From positions 1 to 64,000 of the forward strand of contig NZ_SLXO01000010.1 in NCBI RefSeq assembly GCF_004341375.1: a stretch of 64,000 nt of DNA, given 5' to 3'. The notes beneath the pieces are model-generated. The model was not told where the DNA came from and ran no database searches. It saw only the letters and a list, made by a program, of their open reading frames with translations. This document shows, one piece after another, positions 42,161-64,000 of this stretch. This DNA is from Rhodothalassium salexigens DSM 2132 (lineage in GTDB: Bacteria; Pseudomonadota; Alphaproteobacteria; Sphingomonadales; Rhodothalassiaceae). The position numbers and the translations under genes were made by a program. Numbering within the stretch: the first letter of the stretch is position 1; each line of letters starts with the position of its first letter.

Positions 42161-43908
42161 TGGCCAGGACCAGCAGGGCGTTCCGTCAGATGCACGCCAT
42201 TCACGCCTGGACCGGGGCGGTGACGGCGTTGGCGCTTTATGTGGTCATGCTGACCGGGGCCGTGGCGGTGTTCGCCCGGCATGATCTGGCCGCCTGGGCG
42301 GACCCGGCTGTCAACGCCGAGACCGACCCGGGGTTCAGCGCCGAACGGGCCCTGCGCCTCAGCATTGCCCGGTTCCAGGCCGAGACGGGGGCGCCGGCGG
42401 GCTCGGCGATCCTGTTCTTCCCCCAGCCGGGGGCGGCGCGCGCCCATGTGAGCATCATGGCCGCAGCCGAAGACGGCGCCGCCGGCCATGACGGCGTCGA
42501 CTATCGTCTGGACGCCGGCCGGGGTACCGATGCGTCGGCGGTCGTCGGCCGCGCGGCGGGCGATACCGAGCGGCTCTACCAGACCGACTGGACCACGCCG
42601 CTCGGGTCGTTTCTGGTCCATCTGCACACCGACCTGTGGCTGCCGCCGCCTTGGGGACGGTATCTGACCGGGCTGTTGGGACTGACGCTGTTGATCTCGG
42701 CGTTGTCGGGGCTGGTGATCCATCGGCGCTTGCTGCGCGACGCTTTGCTGCTGCGCTGGCCGCGCGGGCGCTCGGCGCGCTGGCGCGAGGCGCACAAGTC
42801 GGTCGGGGCCTGGGGGCTGTTGTTCAACCTGATGATCGGCCTCACCGGTACCTTGCTGAGCTTTGCCGCCGCCTTGTTGCTGCCGATCGTGGCGGTGATC
42901 GGCTTTGGCGGCGATGTGGCTGAGGCCGAACGCGTGTTCGTCGGCATTCCGCCGGCCGCCGGTGTTGAGCGCCCGACCGCCGATCTGGACCGCCTGATGG
43001 CCGATGTGTCCACCCGAAGCCCCGGGTTTCGCCCGGCGTTCCTGCATGTGCACCATCTGGACGACGCCGCGGCGGTGGTCGACGTGACCGGCTTTGACCG
43101 TGGCGCGGTCTCGCAGGCCAAGTATCGCTTCGACGGCGCGACCGGCGCGTTCCGGTCTCGGCTCGACGGTCTGGCCGACGATGCCGCCCTGTCCAAGACG
43201 CTCGCCATGCTGTTGAGCCTGCATTTCGGCAATTTCGGCGGCGGCTTGGTCAAGGCCGCCTGGGCATTGTTAGGCGTTGCCTCGGCGGGCTTGGTGTTGA
43301 GCGGCCTGATGAGTTGGGTGGAACGCCGCGGCCGTCTGGTCGCCGGGCCGGTCGGATCGGCAGCCGGCGCGCGCCTGGCGGCGCCTTTGGCAGCGCAGGC
43401 CGGAAAACCGGCCGGGAGACGGGCCGGGGCACCGGCCGGGACACCGGGCAGGGCGCCATCGGGGCGCGGCTATGGTCTGCTCGCCCGGCTGGCCGGTGGT
43501 GTGGGCGTCGGCGTGCCGCTGGGCCTTGCCGGCGTCATGGCCGCAGCCCACCCGATGGCGGCGCTGACCCCGTCGAGCGCGGCGGCGACGGGGGCGCTGA
43601 CCCTCGTGTTCTGGTCACTGGTGGCGCTCGCCTGCGCGCTGGCCATCGCCCTTCGCCCGCTGGCGTCGGTGCTCGGCGGGTTGTTGACCGCCGTGGCGAT
43701 CTGTTTGCTGGCGGCGGTGGTGGCGCGCGGGTTTCTGGCCGGGGTCTGGCCTTGGCACAGTCTCGCCGAGGCCCGTTGGAGCGTCGTCATGACCGATCTG
43801 GTGTTGGTCGGGCTGAGCGGCGGGCTTGCGTGGGCCGGCCTGCGTCTGGCCCGGCTTGGTCTGGCCCGGAGGGCGGCCGGCGAGCGGGCCGGGGCGGTCG
43901 TGCCATGA
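42160..43908 (+). CDS. PepSY-associated membrane protein (iron-uptake reductase type)
   Basis: A 582-aa protein. It begins FRQMHAIHAWTGAVTALALY, the typical first transmembrane helix of PepSY_TM proteins. The periplasmic domain contains TTPLGSFLVHLHTDLWLPPP with conserved histidines. Then come TGLLGLTLLISALSGLVIHR, WREAHKSVGAWGLLFNLMIG, and a second periplasmic part. Several C-terminal helices follow a Gly/Ala/Arg-rich linker (near 410-440). Related proteins reduce ferric-siderophores in the periplasm or inner membrane. Operon position after a TonB receptor agrees with this; the electron donor is unknown. Confidence 0.85.
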   Translation: MARTSRAFRQMHAIHAWTGAVTALALYVVMLTGAVAVFARHDLAAWADPAVNAETDPGFSAERALRLSIARFQAETGAPAGSAILFFPQPGAARAHVSIMAAAEDGAAGHDGVDYRLDAGRGTDASAVVGRAAGDTERLYQTDWTTPLGSFLVHLHTDLWLPPPWGRYLTGLLGLTLLISALSGLVIHRRLLRDALLLRWPRGRSARWREAHKSVGAWGLLFNLMIGLTGTLLSFAAALLLPIVAVIGFGGDVAEAERVFVGIPPAAGVERPTADLDRLMADVSTRSPGFRPAFLHVHHLDDAAAVVDVTGFDRGAVSQAKYRFDGATGAFRSRLDGLADDAALSKTLAMLLSLHFGNFGGGLVKAAWALLGVASAGLVLSGLMSWVERRGRLVAGPVGSAAGARLAAPLAAQAGKPAGRRAGAPAGTPGRAPSGRGYGLLARLAGGVGVGVPLGLAGVMAAAHPMAALTPSSAAATGALTLVFWSLVALACALAIALRPLASVLGGLLTAVAICLLAAVVARGFLAGVWPWHSLAEARWSVVMTDLVLVGLSGGLAWAGLRLARLGLARRAAGERAGAVVP

Positions 43909-44180
43909 CCGGTTGGGTGGCCTGGATGCTGGTCTTGGGCGGGCTTGGCCTGGCGGTGCGGGTCCGTCGCCGCTCGCCGCGGTCGGCGCTGTGGCGGGTG
44001 GCGGCCTGGGCCGGGTCGGGGCTGGCCCTGGCGGTGGCGGCAGGCCTGTGGATCGGTGCTCTGGGCGTCGAGGTGGGACTGGTCGTCTGGCTGGCGCTGG
44101 TGCCCTTGTCGGCGTTGGCGGTGGTGGCGCTGTTCGGCCGCCGCGGACCGCGCCGCGCAGAAAAACCTGACGGCTGGTGA
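43905..44180 (+). CDS. Small membrane protein, last gene of the iron-uptake operon
   Basis: A 91-aa protein overlapping the previous stop (ATGA, 43905-43908). It has three hydrophobic segments: VAWMLVLGGLGLAVRV, VAAWAGSGLALAVAAGLWIG and GLVVWLALVPLSALAVVALF. It ends in a basic tail (GRRGPRRAEKPDGW). Resembles no named family I can recall; probably a partner of the PepSY-type protein. Confidence 0.75.
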   Translation: MTGWVAWMLVLGGLGLAVRVRRRSPRSALWRVAAWAGSGLALAVAAGLWIGALGVEVGLVVWLALVPLSALAVVALFGRRGPRRAEKPDGW

Positions 44181-44190
44181 TCTTGTTGTG

Positions 44191-44219
44191 TTGACAACCC
44201 AGCCCCATTTTCTTAGACG
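44191..44219 (+). promoter_or_regulatory. Promoter of the tRNA-Tyr/tRNA-Gly/tuf unit
   Basis: TTGACA (44191-44196) with TTAGAC (44213-44218) 16 bp downstream, about 40 bp before tRNA-Tyr. This is a typical strong stable-RNA promoter position. Confidence 0.5.
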
Positions 44220-44259
44220 ACACGCCCTGACGCTGACCCAATCGGGTTCGCGCCACTCT

Positions 44260-44344
44260 GGAGGGGTGGCTGAGCGGTCAAAAGCAACGGACTGTAAATC
44301 CGTCGGGTTTCCCTACGCAGGTTCGAATCCTGCCCCCTCCACCA
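44260..44344 (+). tRNA. tRNA-Tyr (GTA anticodon)
   Basis: 85 nt with the long variable arm of class II tRNAs. Acceptor GGAGGGG pairs with CCCCTCC, anticodon loop CTGTAAA, T-arm GGTTCGAATCC, and CCA is encoded. Confidence 0.95.
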
Positions 44345-44434
44345 AGTCCCTTCCCCGAGACATCCGCTCGGGACGTTGTACGGGAAGGCTGATGCGGGTA
44401 TCGCGGCGGACGGCGCGGTGCCCGGCTCGTGTAT

Positions 44435-44508
44435 GCGGGTGTAGCTCAATGGTAGAGCCCCAGCCTTCCAAGCTGGTGGTGTGGGTTCGATTCCCATCAC
44501 CCGCTCCA
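44435..44508 (+). tRNA. tRNA-Gly (TCC anticodon)
   Basis: 74 nt: acceptor GCGGGTG/CACCCGC, anticodon loop CTTCCAA, T-arm GGTTCGATTCC, and CCA is encoded. It lies between tRNA-Tyr and tuf, a common bacterial arrangement. Confidence 0.95.
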
Positions 44509-44630
44509 ATCGCCGTCCACCGCTCCGGCGTCGCCGGGCAACGACGCAAAACCCAAGGGGCCGCTCCGGCCCAGGATTGAACCGTAGCTAGGCGCCGCGC
44601 GCCGCAGAGAAGAAGGGCACGAGCAGGGCG

Positions 44631-45821
<1,191 letters not shown>

Positions 45822-45830
45822 GCCAGCCGG

Positions 45831-45866
45831 CCAACCGGTCGCATCCGTGCGGGTGCGACCGGCTGG
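45831..45866 (+). terminator. Long hairpin after tuf
   Basis: CCGGTCGCATCC (45835-45846) pairs with GGGTGCGACCGG (45851-45862), with one G-T pair, around GTGC. Outer bases CCA/TGG extend it. It is followed by AAAAAA rather than a T-run. Confidence 0.65.
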
Positions 45867-46034
45867 TAAAAAAGGGGCTTGACAGCGCGTCGATCGCGCT
45901 TCAGTCATACGCTCCTTGTCGGTCTGGGGCGGCGGCGGTCGTTTGTTCCAGACCTTTGATTTTCGGGCCGTTGCCTCGGGTTGTCGTGCCAGACGGGGCG
46001 GCGCCCTGAGCCGGGCCGGAACGCCGGGTCTTGG

Positions 46035-46110
46035 AGGAGTGTAGCTCAATTGGTAGAGCACCGGTCTCCAAAACCGGGGGCTGGGGGTTCGAGTCCCTCC
46101 ACTCCTGCCA
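46035..46110 (+). tRNA. tRNA-Trp (CCA anticodon)
   Basis: 76 nt: acceptor AGGAGTG/CACTCCT, D-arm AGCTCAATTGGTAGAGC, anticodon loop CTCCAAA, T-arm GGTTCGAGTCC, and CCA is encoded. It lies directly upstream of secE, as in many proteobacteria. Confidence 0.95.
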
Positions 46111-46205
46111 CCTTGATCCAGGCAGTTCGGCAGCGGCACCGCGCACGCCCGGCCCGTGCGAGACGGGCGTTGGGGCCCGAAGGCCGGCGAAGAAGGAAGT
46201 AATCG

Positions 46206-46403
46206 ATGGCACGCACCAGCCCGGCTGAATTCGTTCGGCAGGTTCGCCAGGAAATGAACAAGGTGACGTGGCCGACCCGCAAGGAGGCTACGGTTTCGAC
46301 CATCATGGTGCTGATCATGGTGTTCGTCATGATGTTGTTCTTCCTGGGCATCGACTCGGTCTTTTCGTGGGCCATTCAGTATATTCTGGGCCTGGGGAAT
46401 TAA
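46206..46403 (+). CDS. secE: Preprotein translocase subunit SecE
   Basis: A 65-aa protein of the short single-span type. It has an amphipathic N-terminal helix ([20 protein letters not shown], with the conserved KVTWPTRKE) and one membrane helix ([17 protein letters not shown]). It stabilises SecY in the translocon. It lies 4 bp before nusG, the usual pairing. Confidence 0.96.
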   Translation: MARTSPAEFVRQVRQEMNKVTWPTRKEATVSTIMVLIMVFVMMLFFLGIDSVFSWAIQYILGLGN

Positions 46404-46407
46404 GCCG

Positions 46408-46941
46408 ATGGCGACACCGCGCTGGTACATCATTCACGCCTATTCGGGCTTCGAGGAAAAGGTCGCCGCGTCGATTCAGGAGCGTGCGCTCCAGCACGGC
46501 CTGGACCAGTTGATCGAAGAGGTCACCGTGCCGACCGAAGATGTGGTCGAGGTGCGTCGCGGTCAGAAGCGGACGGTCAAGAAGAAATTCTTCCCCGGCT
46601 ATGTGCTGGCCAAGATGGTGATGACCAACGAGACCTATCACGTGGTCAACGAAACGCCGAAGGTGACCGGCTTTCTGGGCCCGCAAGGCAAGCCGACGCC
46701 GATCACCCAGGCCGAAGCCGACCGGATTCTCAATCAGGTGACCGAGGGCGTGGAACGGCCGCGCCCGTCGGTCCATTTCGACATTGGCGAAGAGGTGCGC
46801 GTCACCGACGGCCCGTTCTCCAGCTTCAACGGCCAGGTCGAGGACGTGGACGAGGAGCGCGCCCGGCTCAAGGTGTCGGTGTCGATCTTCGGTCGCGCCA
46901 CGCCGGTGGAACTGGAATACAGCCAGGTCGAAAAGGTTTGA
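46408..46941 (+). CDS. nusG: Transcription termination/antitermination factor NusG
   Basis: A 177-aa protein. The NGN domain ([47 protein letters not shown]) binds RNA polymerase. The C-terminal KOW domain ([20 protein letters not shown]) binds Rho or ribosomal protein S10. Standard length and standard position between secE and rplK. Confidence 0.97.
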   Translation: MATPRWYIIHAYSGFEEKVAASIQERALQHGLDQLIEEVTVPTEDVVEVRRGQKRTVKKKFFPGYVLAKMVMTNETYHVVNETPKVTGFLGPQGKPTPITQAEADRILNQVTEGVERPRPSVHFDIGEEVRVTDGPFSSFNGQVEDVDEERARLKVSVSIFGRATPVELEYSQVEKV

Positions 46942-47044
46942 TGCGGCGCGCCGGCCCGGGTTTCGGGTCGGCGGTGCATGACTTGCGTGGCAGGCTCGCC
47001 ATAGCCGGACCACGCCCCTTCAACCCTGTCGAAGGACGAGAGGA

Positions 47045-47479
47045 ATGGCAAAGAAGAAGATTAAGGGGTACCTGAAACTTCAGGTCCCGGCGGGTGCCGC
47101 CAACCCGTCGCCGCCCATCGGGCCGGCGCTCGGTCAGCGTGGCCTGAATATCATGGAATTCTGCAAGGCGTTCAATGCCGCCACGCAGGACCTGGAAAAG
47201 GGCATGCCGATCCCGACCATCCTGACCATCTATCAGGATAAGTCGTTCACGTTCGAGACCAAGACGCCGCCGGCGACCTACTATCTGAAGAAGGCCGCCA
47301 AGATCAACAAGGGCGGCAAGGAGCCCGGCCGCGCGGTGGCTGGTACGGTGACCGCCGACCAGGTGCGCGAGATCGCCGAGGCCAAGCTCAAGGACCTGAA
47401 CGCCAACGATGTGGACGCGGCCATGCGCATTGTCGCCGGCTCCGCCCGGTCGATCGGCCTGAAAGTGGAGGGCATGTAA
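47045..47479 (+). CDS. rplK: 50S ribosomal protein L11
   Basis: A 144-aa protein starting [20 protein letters not shown], with [20 protein letters not shown] and the C-terminal RNA-binding [16 protein letters not shown]. It forms the GTPase-associated centre on 23S rRNA. The start is the ATG at 47045, with GAGAGGA upstream. One base separates it from rplA. Confidence 0.98.
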   Translation: MAKKKIKGYLKLQVPAGAANPSPPIGPALGQRGLNIMEFCKAFNAATQDLEKGMPIPTILTIYQDKSFTFETKTPPATYYLKKAAKINKGGKEPGRAVAGTVTADQVREIAEAKLKDLNANDVDAAMRIVAGSARSIGLKVEGM

Positions 47480-47480
47480 G

Positions 47481-48176
47481 ATGGCACGGCGCTCCAAACG
47501 TATGCAGAAGCTCCACGAGGGGCTGGACCTGACCAAGACCTACACGCTCGCCGACGCGCTGCAGGTGCTCAAAGAGCGCTCGGGCGTCAAGTTCGACGAG
47601 ACGGTCGAGGTGAGCATGAACCTCGGCGTCGACCCGCGCCACGCCGACCAGATGGTGCGCGGCGTGGTCGCGCTGCCCCACGGCACCGGCAAGACCACCA
47701 AGGTGGCGGTGTTCGCCAAGGGCCCGAAGGCTGAGGAAGCACAGGCCGCCGGTGCCGACGTGGTCGGCGCGGAAGACCTGGCGCAGCAGGTGCAGTCCGG
47801 CGACTTCGATTTCGACCGGGTGATCGCCACGCCGGACATGATGGCCGTGGTCGGCAAGCTGGGCAAGATCCTCGGGCCCAAGGGCCTGATGCCGAACCCC
47901 AAGCTCGGTACCGTGACCATGGACGTCAAGGCGGCGGTGGAAGCCGCCAAGGCCGGCCAGGTGCAGTTCCGGGTCGAGAAGGCCGGGATCGTGCACGGCG
48001 GCGTGGGCAAGCTCAGCTTCGACGCCGACAAGCTGCTGGAAAACGCCAGTTCGTTCGTGGACGCGATCATCAAGGCCAAGCCCTCGGGCGCCAAGGGCAC
48101 CTACGTCAAGAAGGTGTCGGTGTCGTCGACCATGGGCCCGGGCCTGACCATCGACGTTTCGAGCCTCGGTCAGTAA
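47481..48176 (+). CDS. rplA: 50S ribosomal protein L1
   Basis: A 231-aa protein with [35 protein letters not shown] and the C-terminal [11 protein letters not shown]. It forms the L1 stalk. In other bacteria it represses the L11-L1 mRNA by binding a leader that mimics its rRNA site; such a site was not identified here. Confidence 0.98.
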   Translation: MARRSKRMQKLHEGLDLTKTYTLADALQVLKERSGVKFDETVEVSMNLGVDPRHADQMVRGVVALPHGTGKTTKVAVFAKGPKAEEAQAAGADVVGAEDLAQQVQSGDFDFDRVIATPDMMAVVGKLGKILGPKGLMPNPKLGTVTMDVKAAVEAAKAGQVQFRVEKAGIVHGGVGKLSFDADKLLENASSFVDAIIKAKPSGAKGTYVKKVSVSSTMGPGLTIDVSSLGQ

Positions 48177-48198
48177 GGCCAAGGGGGCTCGCCCGGGC

Positions 48199-48217
48199 GG
48201 CGCCTGACCCAGGCGCC
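48199..48217 (+). terminator. GC-rich hairpin after rplA
   Basis: GGCGCCTG (48199-48206) pairs perfectly with CAGGCGCC (48210-48217) around ACC. There is no T-run. It may attenuate between the rplKA and rplJL units. The stretch 48218-48560 shows no supported gene. Confidence 0.45.
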
Positions 48218-48562
48218 GGCTGGTAAGGAACGCTTCGTCGGGCGCGCTGCGCTCGCGGGGCCGGACCGGAGGATCGGGGGCGCTGGCCGTCGGTCCTCCA
48301 CACTGTCCAAGAACCCAGGTGTGCCCGGGCGCCGCGTGCGACGATGGCGGGGCAGGGGCACTTAATCAAGGTCGTCTCGCGGGGCGGCCGGCCTGGATGA
48401 GACGGGGTATCGGAACGGCGTCGGCCGGTGGGGCATCAAGCCCCGCTTGAAGGCGCCACCCGCGGTGTCCGATCGGTCGGGGCCTGCTGTCGAGCGGCAC
48501 CCGCTTCCGCCGGGCGCACGGGGACATCCGATGGGATCTCCCGTGGGCAGCAGCGGATCGGC

Positions 48563-48631
48563 CGGGACGGTACGCCGTCCCGCCGGAGCTCAAACGACCG
48601 GGAAGCAAAGTCCCCATGGGGGCCGCTTCCC
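48563..48631 (+). promoter_or_regulatory. Leader RNA structure upstream of rplJ (L10-leader-like)
   Basis: Two hairpins precede the rplJ ribosome site: CGGGACGG-TACG-CCGTCCCG (48563-48582), and GGGAAGC (48600-48606) pairing with GCTTCCC (48625-48631) around an inner CCCCATGGGG. The position matches the L10/L7-L12 autoregulatory leader of other bacteria. Specific consensus bases were not verified. Confidence 0.55.
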
Positions 48632-48650
48632 ACAGAGTTGGAGACGTTCT

Positions 48651-49166
48651 GTGGATAGAGCCCAAAAACGGGAGTTGGTGTCGGACCTGCACGACGTCTT
48701 CTCGTCCGCGGGCGTTGTGGTGGTGACCCACTACAGCGGCCTGAGCGTGGCGCAGATGACCGACCTGCGGAGCCGCATGCGCGACGCCGGCGCCAGCTTC
48801 AAAGTGACCAAAAACCGGCTCACGCGTCTCGCCTTGGCTGACACGCCGGTGGAATCGGTGTCGGACCTGTTTACCGGTCCGACGGCGATCGGCGTGTCGG
48901 ACGATCCCGTCGCCGCGCCCAAGGTGCTGGCCAAGTTCGCCAAAGAGAATGACAAGCTGATCATTCTCGGCGGTGCGCTCGGCGAGACCCGGCTCGACGA
49001 AGCCGGCGTCAAGGCGCTGGCCGAACTGCCCTCGCTCGACGAGCTGCGCGGCAAGCTGGTGGGTCTGTTGCAGACCCCGGCGAGCCGGGTGGCCCAGGTG
49101 CTGCAAGCGCCGGGCGGGCAGGTGGCGCGTGTGCTGTCAGCCTATAGCGAAAAAGACGCGGCGTAA
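48651..49166 (+). CDS. rplJ: 50S ribosomal protein L10
   Basis: A 171-aa protein starting at GTG (48651; GGAGA 8-9 nt upstream). The longer open frame to 48447 covers the leader and is not used. It shows DRAQKRELVSDLHDVFSSAG, VTHYSGLSVAQMTDLRSRMR and KVTKNRLTRLAL, and the C-terminal helix ASRVAQVLQAPGGQVARVL that carries L7/L12 dimers. It anchors the stalk. Confidence 0.97.
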   Translation: MDRAQKRELVSDLHDVFSSAGVVVVTHYSGLSVAQMTDLRSRMRDAGASFKVTKNRLTRLALADTPVESVSDLFTGPTAIGVSDDPVAAPKVLAKFAKENDKLIILGGALGETRLDEAGVKALAELPSLDELRGKLVGLLQTPASRVAQVLQAPGGQVARVLSAYSEKDAA

Positions 49167-49234
49167 GCCGAGACCGATGACCGGGCCTCGGGCAATGATG
49201 AACGCCCAGAGGCACTCGACCTGGAGTGAAAAGA

Positions 49235-49612
49235 ATGGCCGATCTGGAAAAGCTTGTTGAAGACCTGTCGAACCTGACCGTGATGGAAGCCGCCGAGCTG
49301 TCCAAGCTGCTCGAAGAGAAGTGGGGCGTGTCGGCGGCCGCTCCGGTCGCCGTGGCCGCGGCCGGTGCGCCGGGTGCCGGTGGCGAAGCCGCTGAAGAGC
49401 AAACCGAATTCGACGTGATCCTGGCCTCGGCCGGCGACAAGAAGATCAACGTGATCAAGGAAGTGCGCGGCATCACCGGCCTGGGCCTGAAGGAAGCCAA
49501 GGCGCTGGTGGAAGAAGCGCCGAAGCCGGTCAAGGAAGGCGTGTCGAAGGACGAAGCCGAAGAGCTGAAGAAGAAGCTGGAAGAAGCCGGCGCGACCGTC
49601 GAGCTGAAATAG
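49235..49612 (+). CDS. rplL: 50S ribosomal protein L7/L12
   Basis: A 125-aa protein from the ATG at 49235 (GGAG upstream). The N-terminal dimer domain is followed by an Ala-rich hinge ([20 protein letters not shown]) and the C-terminal factor-binding domain ([20 protein letters not shown] and [14 protein letters not shown]). It recruits translation GTPases. Confidence 0.98.
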   Translation: MADLEKLVEDLSNLTVMEAAELSKLLEEKWGVSAAAPVAVAAAGAPGAGGEAAEEQTEFDVILASAGDKKINVIKEVRGITGLGLKEAKALVEEAPKPVKEGVSKDEAEELKKKLEEAGATVELK

Positions 49613-49642
49613 GCTTGGGTCGTCCGAACCAGCATACCGGTT

Positions 49643-49679
49643 CCCGGGGCTGGGAGCGCGCGTCGCTTCCGGCCCCGGG
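49643..49679 (+). promoter_or_regulatory. Large hairpin between rplL and rpoB
   Basis: CCCGGGGC (49643-49650) pairs with GCCCCGGG (49672-49679), and the inner GGGAGCG with CGCTTCC (one G-T). In other bacteria this interval holds an attenuator and an RNase III processing site that lowers rpoBC relative to rplJL. The same role is inferred. Confidence 0.55.
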
Positions 49680-49791
49680 CCGTTGTCTGACGGTCGTCGG
49701 GAGCGTGGTCCGCCCGGCTTGAGCCGTTTTTGGACCACCGGCGTGGCCGCAGCCGTAAACCCAGGGCGGCACCAGCAAGCGAGGGCGAAGC

Positions 49792-53886
<4,095 letters not shown>

Positions 53887-54006
53887 GCCCCCGTGCCGGC
53901 CGGCCGCCGGGGGCTGCGCCCCGGCCTGACCGGCCCTCATATACTCTGCCGCGGGTGGCGCGTCCGCCCGCGGGTTTGCTGAGCCTCAGACTGAGAGCAA
54001 ACGGCT

Positions 54007-58236
<4,230 letters not shown>

Positions 58237-58277
58237 GCCGACTCTCTCCCGCGGCGGCACGCCGCGTTATCATGGCA

Positions 58278-58308
58278 ACGTCGGGGCCCGGTCCCGGCGT
58301 TTTCTCTT
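58278..58308 (+). terminator. Rho-independent terminator after rpoC
   Basis: AACGTCGGG (58278-58286) pairs with CCCGGCGTT (58294-58302), with one T-G pair, followed by TTCTCTT. Confidence 0.75.
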
Positions 58309-58435
58309 CCCCCGCCGCGGGCCCGTTCAGGGGCTCGGTCGGCGGCTCTGTCGGCGGTCGGAGCGGCGGTTTTCCGCGGCTTGGCTGTCGGACCGTCCCC
58401 TGCCGACGGCGGGGCTGGCGGTTATGACTTTTTTG

Positions 58436-58464
58436 TTGACTCAGGGTAGGGCCAACCATATGGT
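58436..58464 (+). promoter_or_regulatory. Promoter of the rpsL-rpsG-fusA-tuf operon
   Basis: TTGACT (58436-58441) and TATGGT (58459-58464) are 17 bp apart. The -10 lies inside the perfect 12-bp palindrome AACCATATGGTT (58454-58465). It leaves a leader of about 190 nt before rpsL. The rest of 58237-58663 shows no gene. Confidence 0.6.
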
Positions 58465-58663
58465 TCGCCCCTCGCTCGGGCCCGGGTGGTAGCCGATCGC
58501 GCTAGACGCCGGGCAGGACGAGCTGCTGAAGAGACAATCGAACCGCATCGTGCCGAGGGCCAGTCGGCAGGGACGGCCTCCCTCCGGGGGGCTTGTTTTC
58601 TTGTGCCGACCGCCGTGCTTGGCGGGGATGCGCCGTAACCAGGGCTGAAGTGAGGCGAGCTGA

Positions 58664-59035
58664 ATGCCGACTGTGAACCAATTGATCCGCAAGCCGCGGC
58701 AAGCGCCGGTTGAGCGTAAGAAGGTCCCGGCGCTGGAGGCGTGCCCGCAAAAGCGCGGCGTATGCACCCGCGTTTATACGACGACGCCGAAAAAGCCGAA
58801 CTCGGCCTTGCGGAAGGTCGCCCGTGTGCGTCTGACCAACTCGATCGAGGTCACGGCCTATATTCCCGGTGAGGGCCACAATCTGCAGGAGCACTCGGTG
58901 GTGCTGATCCGCGGCGGCCGGGTGAAGGATTTGCCGGGCGTGCGCTACCACATTCTGCGCGGGACGCTCGACACCCAGGGTGTCAAGGACCGTCGCCAGA
59001 GCCGGTCGAAATACGGCGCCAAGCGGCCGAAGTAA
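58664..59035 (+). CDS. rpsL: 30S ribosomal protein S12
   Basis: A 123-aa protein starting [20 protein letters not shown]. The decoding-centre loops [19 protein letters not shown] and [14 protein letters not shown] keep the lysines found in streptomycin-sensitive strains. First gene of the str operon, 12 bp before rpsG. Confidence 0.99.
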   Translation: MPTVNQLIRKPRQAPVERKKVPALEACPQKRGVCTRVYTTTPKKPNSALRKVARVRLTNSIEVTAYIPGEGHNLQEHSVVLIRGGRVKDLPGVRYHILRGTLDTQGVKDRRQSRSKYGAKRPK

Positions 59036-59518
<483 letters not shown>

Positions 59519-59557
59519 TCGCTGACCGAGACGTCCTACGGACCCGAAGGAAGACCC

Positions 59558-61639
<2,082 letters not shown>

Positions 61640-61718
61640 GCCCGCTAGCTAAACGCGAACGCGAACGGAACACAGCCTTGGCGCCGCCGCGCAGGGCCTG
61701 AGGATCGGAGACGGAAAG

Positions 61719-62909
<1,191 letters not shown>

Positions 62910-62948
62910 TCAAGCGTGAGCGCGCGAGCGAGCTGAGAGAAAATAACC

Positions 62949-63263
62949 ATGGAAGCGCAAAACATTCGCATCCGCTTGAAGGCGTTCGACCACCGGGTGC
63001 TGGATCAGGCGACCGGTGAGATCGCCGACACTGCAAAGCGGACCGGGGCGTTGCTGCGGGGACCGATCCCCATGCCGACCCGGATCGAGAAGTTTACCGT
63101 GCTGCGCTCGCCGCACGTCAACAAGAAGTCGCGCGAGCAGTTCGAGGTCCGCACCCACAAGCGGCTGCTGGATATCGTGCAGCCGACGCCGCAAACCGTC
63201 GACGCGCTGATGAAGCTCGACCTGGCGGCTGGCGTCGATGTCGAGATCAAGTTGCAGGGGTGA
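62949..63263 (+). CDS. rpsJ: 30S ribosomal protein S10
   Basis: A 104-aa protein ([58 protein letters not shown]). It is a 30S head protein and, as NusE, a partner of NusB and NusG in antitermination. First gene of the S10 operon, 5 bp before rplC. Confidence 0.99.
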   Translation: MEAQNIRIRLKAFDHRVLDQATGEIADTAKRTGALLRGPIPMPTRIEKFTVLRSPHVNKKSREQFEVRTHKRLLDIVQPTPQTVDALMKLDLAAGVDVEIKLQG

Positions 63264-63268
63264 GCCAG

Positions 63269-64000
63269 ATGCGCACGGGATTGATTGCAAAGAAGCTGGG
63301 CATGACCCGGATCTTCGACGAGCAGGGTCGCCACGTTCCGGTGACTGTGCTCGGCATCGAAAACTGCCAGGTGGTGGCCCATCGGACCAAGGACCGCGAC
63401 GGTTACAGCGCGGTGCAACTGGGGGCCGCGGACGCCAAGGTCAAGCGGGTGAGCAAGGCGCAGCGGGGCCATTTCGCCAAGGCGGAAGTGGCGCCGAAGC
63501 GCAAGCTGACCGAGTTCCGGGTCGCCGAGGATGCGCTCGTCGATCTGGGCGCGGAAATCACCGCCGAACACTTCGTCAAGGGCCAGAAGGTGGACGTGGT
63601 CGGGACCAGCCAGGGTAAGGGCTTCGCCGGTGGCATGAAGCGCCACAATTTCGGCGGCCTTGAAGCCACCCACGGCATCTCGATCTCGCACCGGAGCCAC
63701 GGCTCGACCGGTCAGTGTCAGGACCCTGGCCGGGTGTTCAAGGGCAAGAAGATGGCCGGCCATATGGGCGACCGTCGGGTGACCGTGCAGAACCTGGAAG
63801 TGGTGGACGCACGCGCCGATGACGGCCTGCTGCTGATCAAGGGGGCGGTGCCCGGCGCCAAGAACGGCTGGGTGCTGGTGAGCGACGCCGTCAAGGCGGC
63901 GGCGCCCGAGGGCCTGCCCTATCCGGCGGCGGTGCGCGCGGCGGCTGCTGAGACGGCGGCGCCGGCCGAGGCCGCGGGCGACACCGCGCAGAGTGAGGAA
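63269..64000 (+). CDS. rplC: 50S ribosomal protein L3 (runs off the right edge)
   Basis: 244 codons are present without a stop, from the ATG at 63269 ([20 protein letters not shown]). L3 signatures are [20 protein letters not shown] and the tentacle loop [20 protein letters not shown], followed by [20 protein letters not shown]. The Ala/Glu-rich C-terminal extension ([20 protein letters not shown]) goes beyond the usual 210-220 aa. L3 is an early 50S assembly protein at the peptidyl-transferase centre. Confidence 0.98.
   Translation, partial: MRTGLIAKKLGMTRIFDEQGRHVPVTVLGIENCQVVAHRTKDRDGYSAVQLGAADAKVKRVSKAQRGHFAKAEVAPKRKLTEFRVAEDALVDLGAEITAEHFVKGQKVDVVGTSQGKGFAGGMKRHNFGGLEATHGISISHRSHGSTGQCQDPGRVFKGKKMAGHMGDRRVTVQNLEVVDARADDGLLLIKGAVPGAKNGWVLVSDAVKAAAPEGLPYPAAVRAAAAETAAPAEAAGDTAQSEE

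Noticed and set aside
48447-48650. Longer rplJ product starting at 48447
   Set aside because: The extension spans the structured leader, while the GTG at 48651 has a proper ribosome site and gives the family-standard N-terminus.

Overview
The window reads as an alphaproteobacterial chromosome segment, possibly Rhodospirillales-like. That placement is inferred from the very GC-rich core genes, the CarD regulator and the secE-nusG-rplKAJL-rpoBC-rpsLG-fusA-tuf-rpsJ-rplC order; no 16S gene is present. It has two halves. Positions 1 to about 27.5 kb are a mobile, defence-loaded island of mixed and often lower GC. From about 27.6 kb to the right edge it is ordinary core genome.

Island. The left edge holds the end of an IS5-family element that cuts the middle-component gene of an ABC-three-component (ABC-3C) conflict system. 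The nuclease-domain partner of that system is intact (392-1573). Next comes a mobilisation module: a Pro/Trp-rich protein, two tandem relaxase-domain proteins, a MobC-like protein and a divergent VirD4/TraG coupling protein. No type IV secretion channel genes are visible, so the element looks mobilisable rather than self-conjugative. The 0.7 kb between mobC and virD4 is a dense array of about 21 short hairpins with unrelated stems. A second, smaller array lies at 10.5-10.8 kb. Further cargo is a HigB/HigA toxin-antitoxin pair with a doubled operator, a pentapeptide-repeat protein with an overlapping partner, an ArdC-type antirestriction protein, a Gabija-like OLD nuclease/UvrD-like helicase pair, an IS630 element landed at the end of an IS5-family relic, a frameshifted nuclease/PIN-like gene, and a type I restriction-modification operon with an Mrr-like nuclease gene between hsdS and hsdR. 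A Phd/YefM-type antitoxin and a tyrosine integrase close the island. The integrase abuts the 5' half of a tRNA-Arg(CCT) gene, which marks the integration point.

Core. Rightward follow a degenerate SNase-fold protein, CarD, infC (apparently starting at AUC), UDP-glucose dehydrogenase, a chemoreceptor, tRNA-Thr, a ClpP-type protease, a GntR/ABC-transporter operon, RlmB and a TonB-receptor/PepSY-membrane-protein operon. Then come tRNA-Tyr, tRNA-Gly, tuf, tRNA-Trp, secE, nusG, rplK, rplA, rplJ, rplL, rpoB, rpoC, rpsL, rpsG, fusA, a second nearly identical tuf, rpsJ and rplC, which runs off the right edge.

How it fits together. The island combines transfer genes, genes to survive entry (ArdC) and at least four anti-phage or anti-plasmid modules, two of which look damaged (ABC-3C by an IS, the nuclease/PIN gene by a frameshift). 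Many neighbouring island genes overlap by ATGA or GTGA, indicating compact translationally coupled operons. All functional calls come from reading the sequence and from family knowledge; no database search was run.
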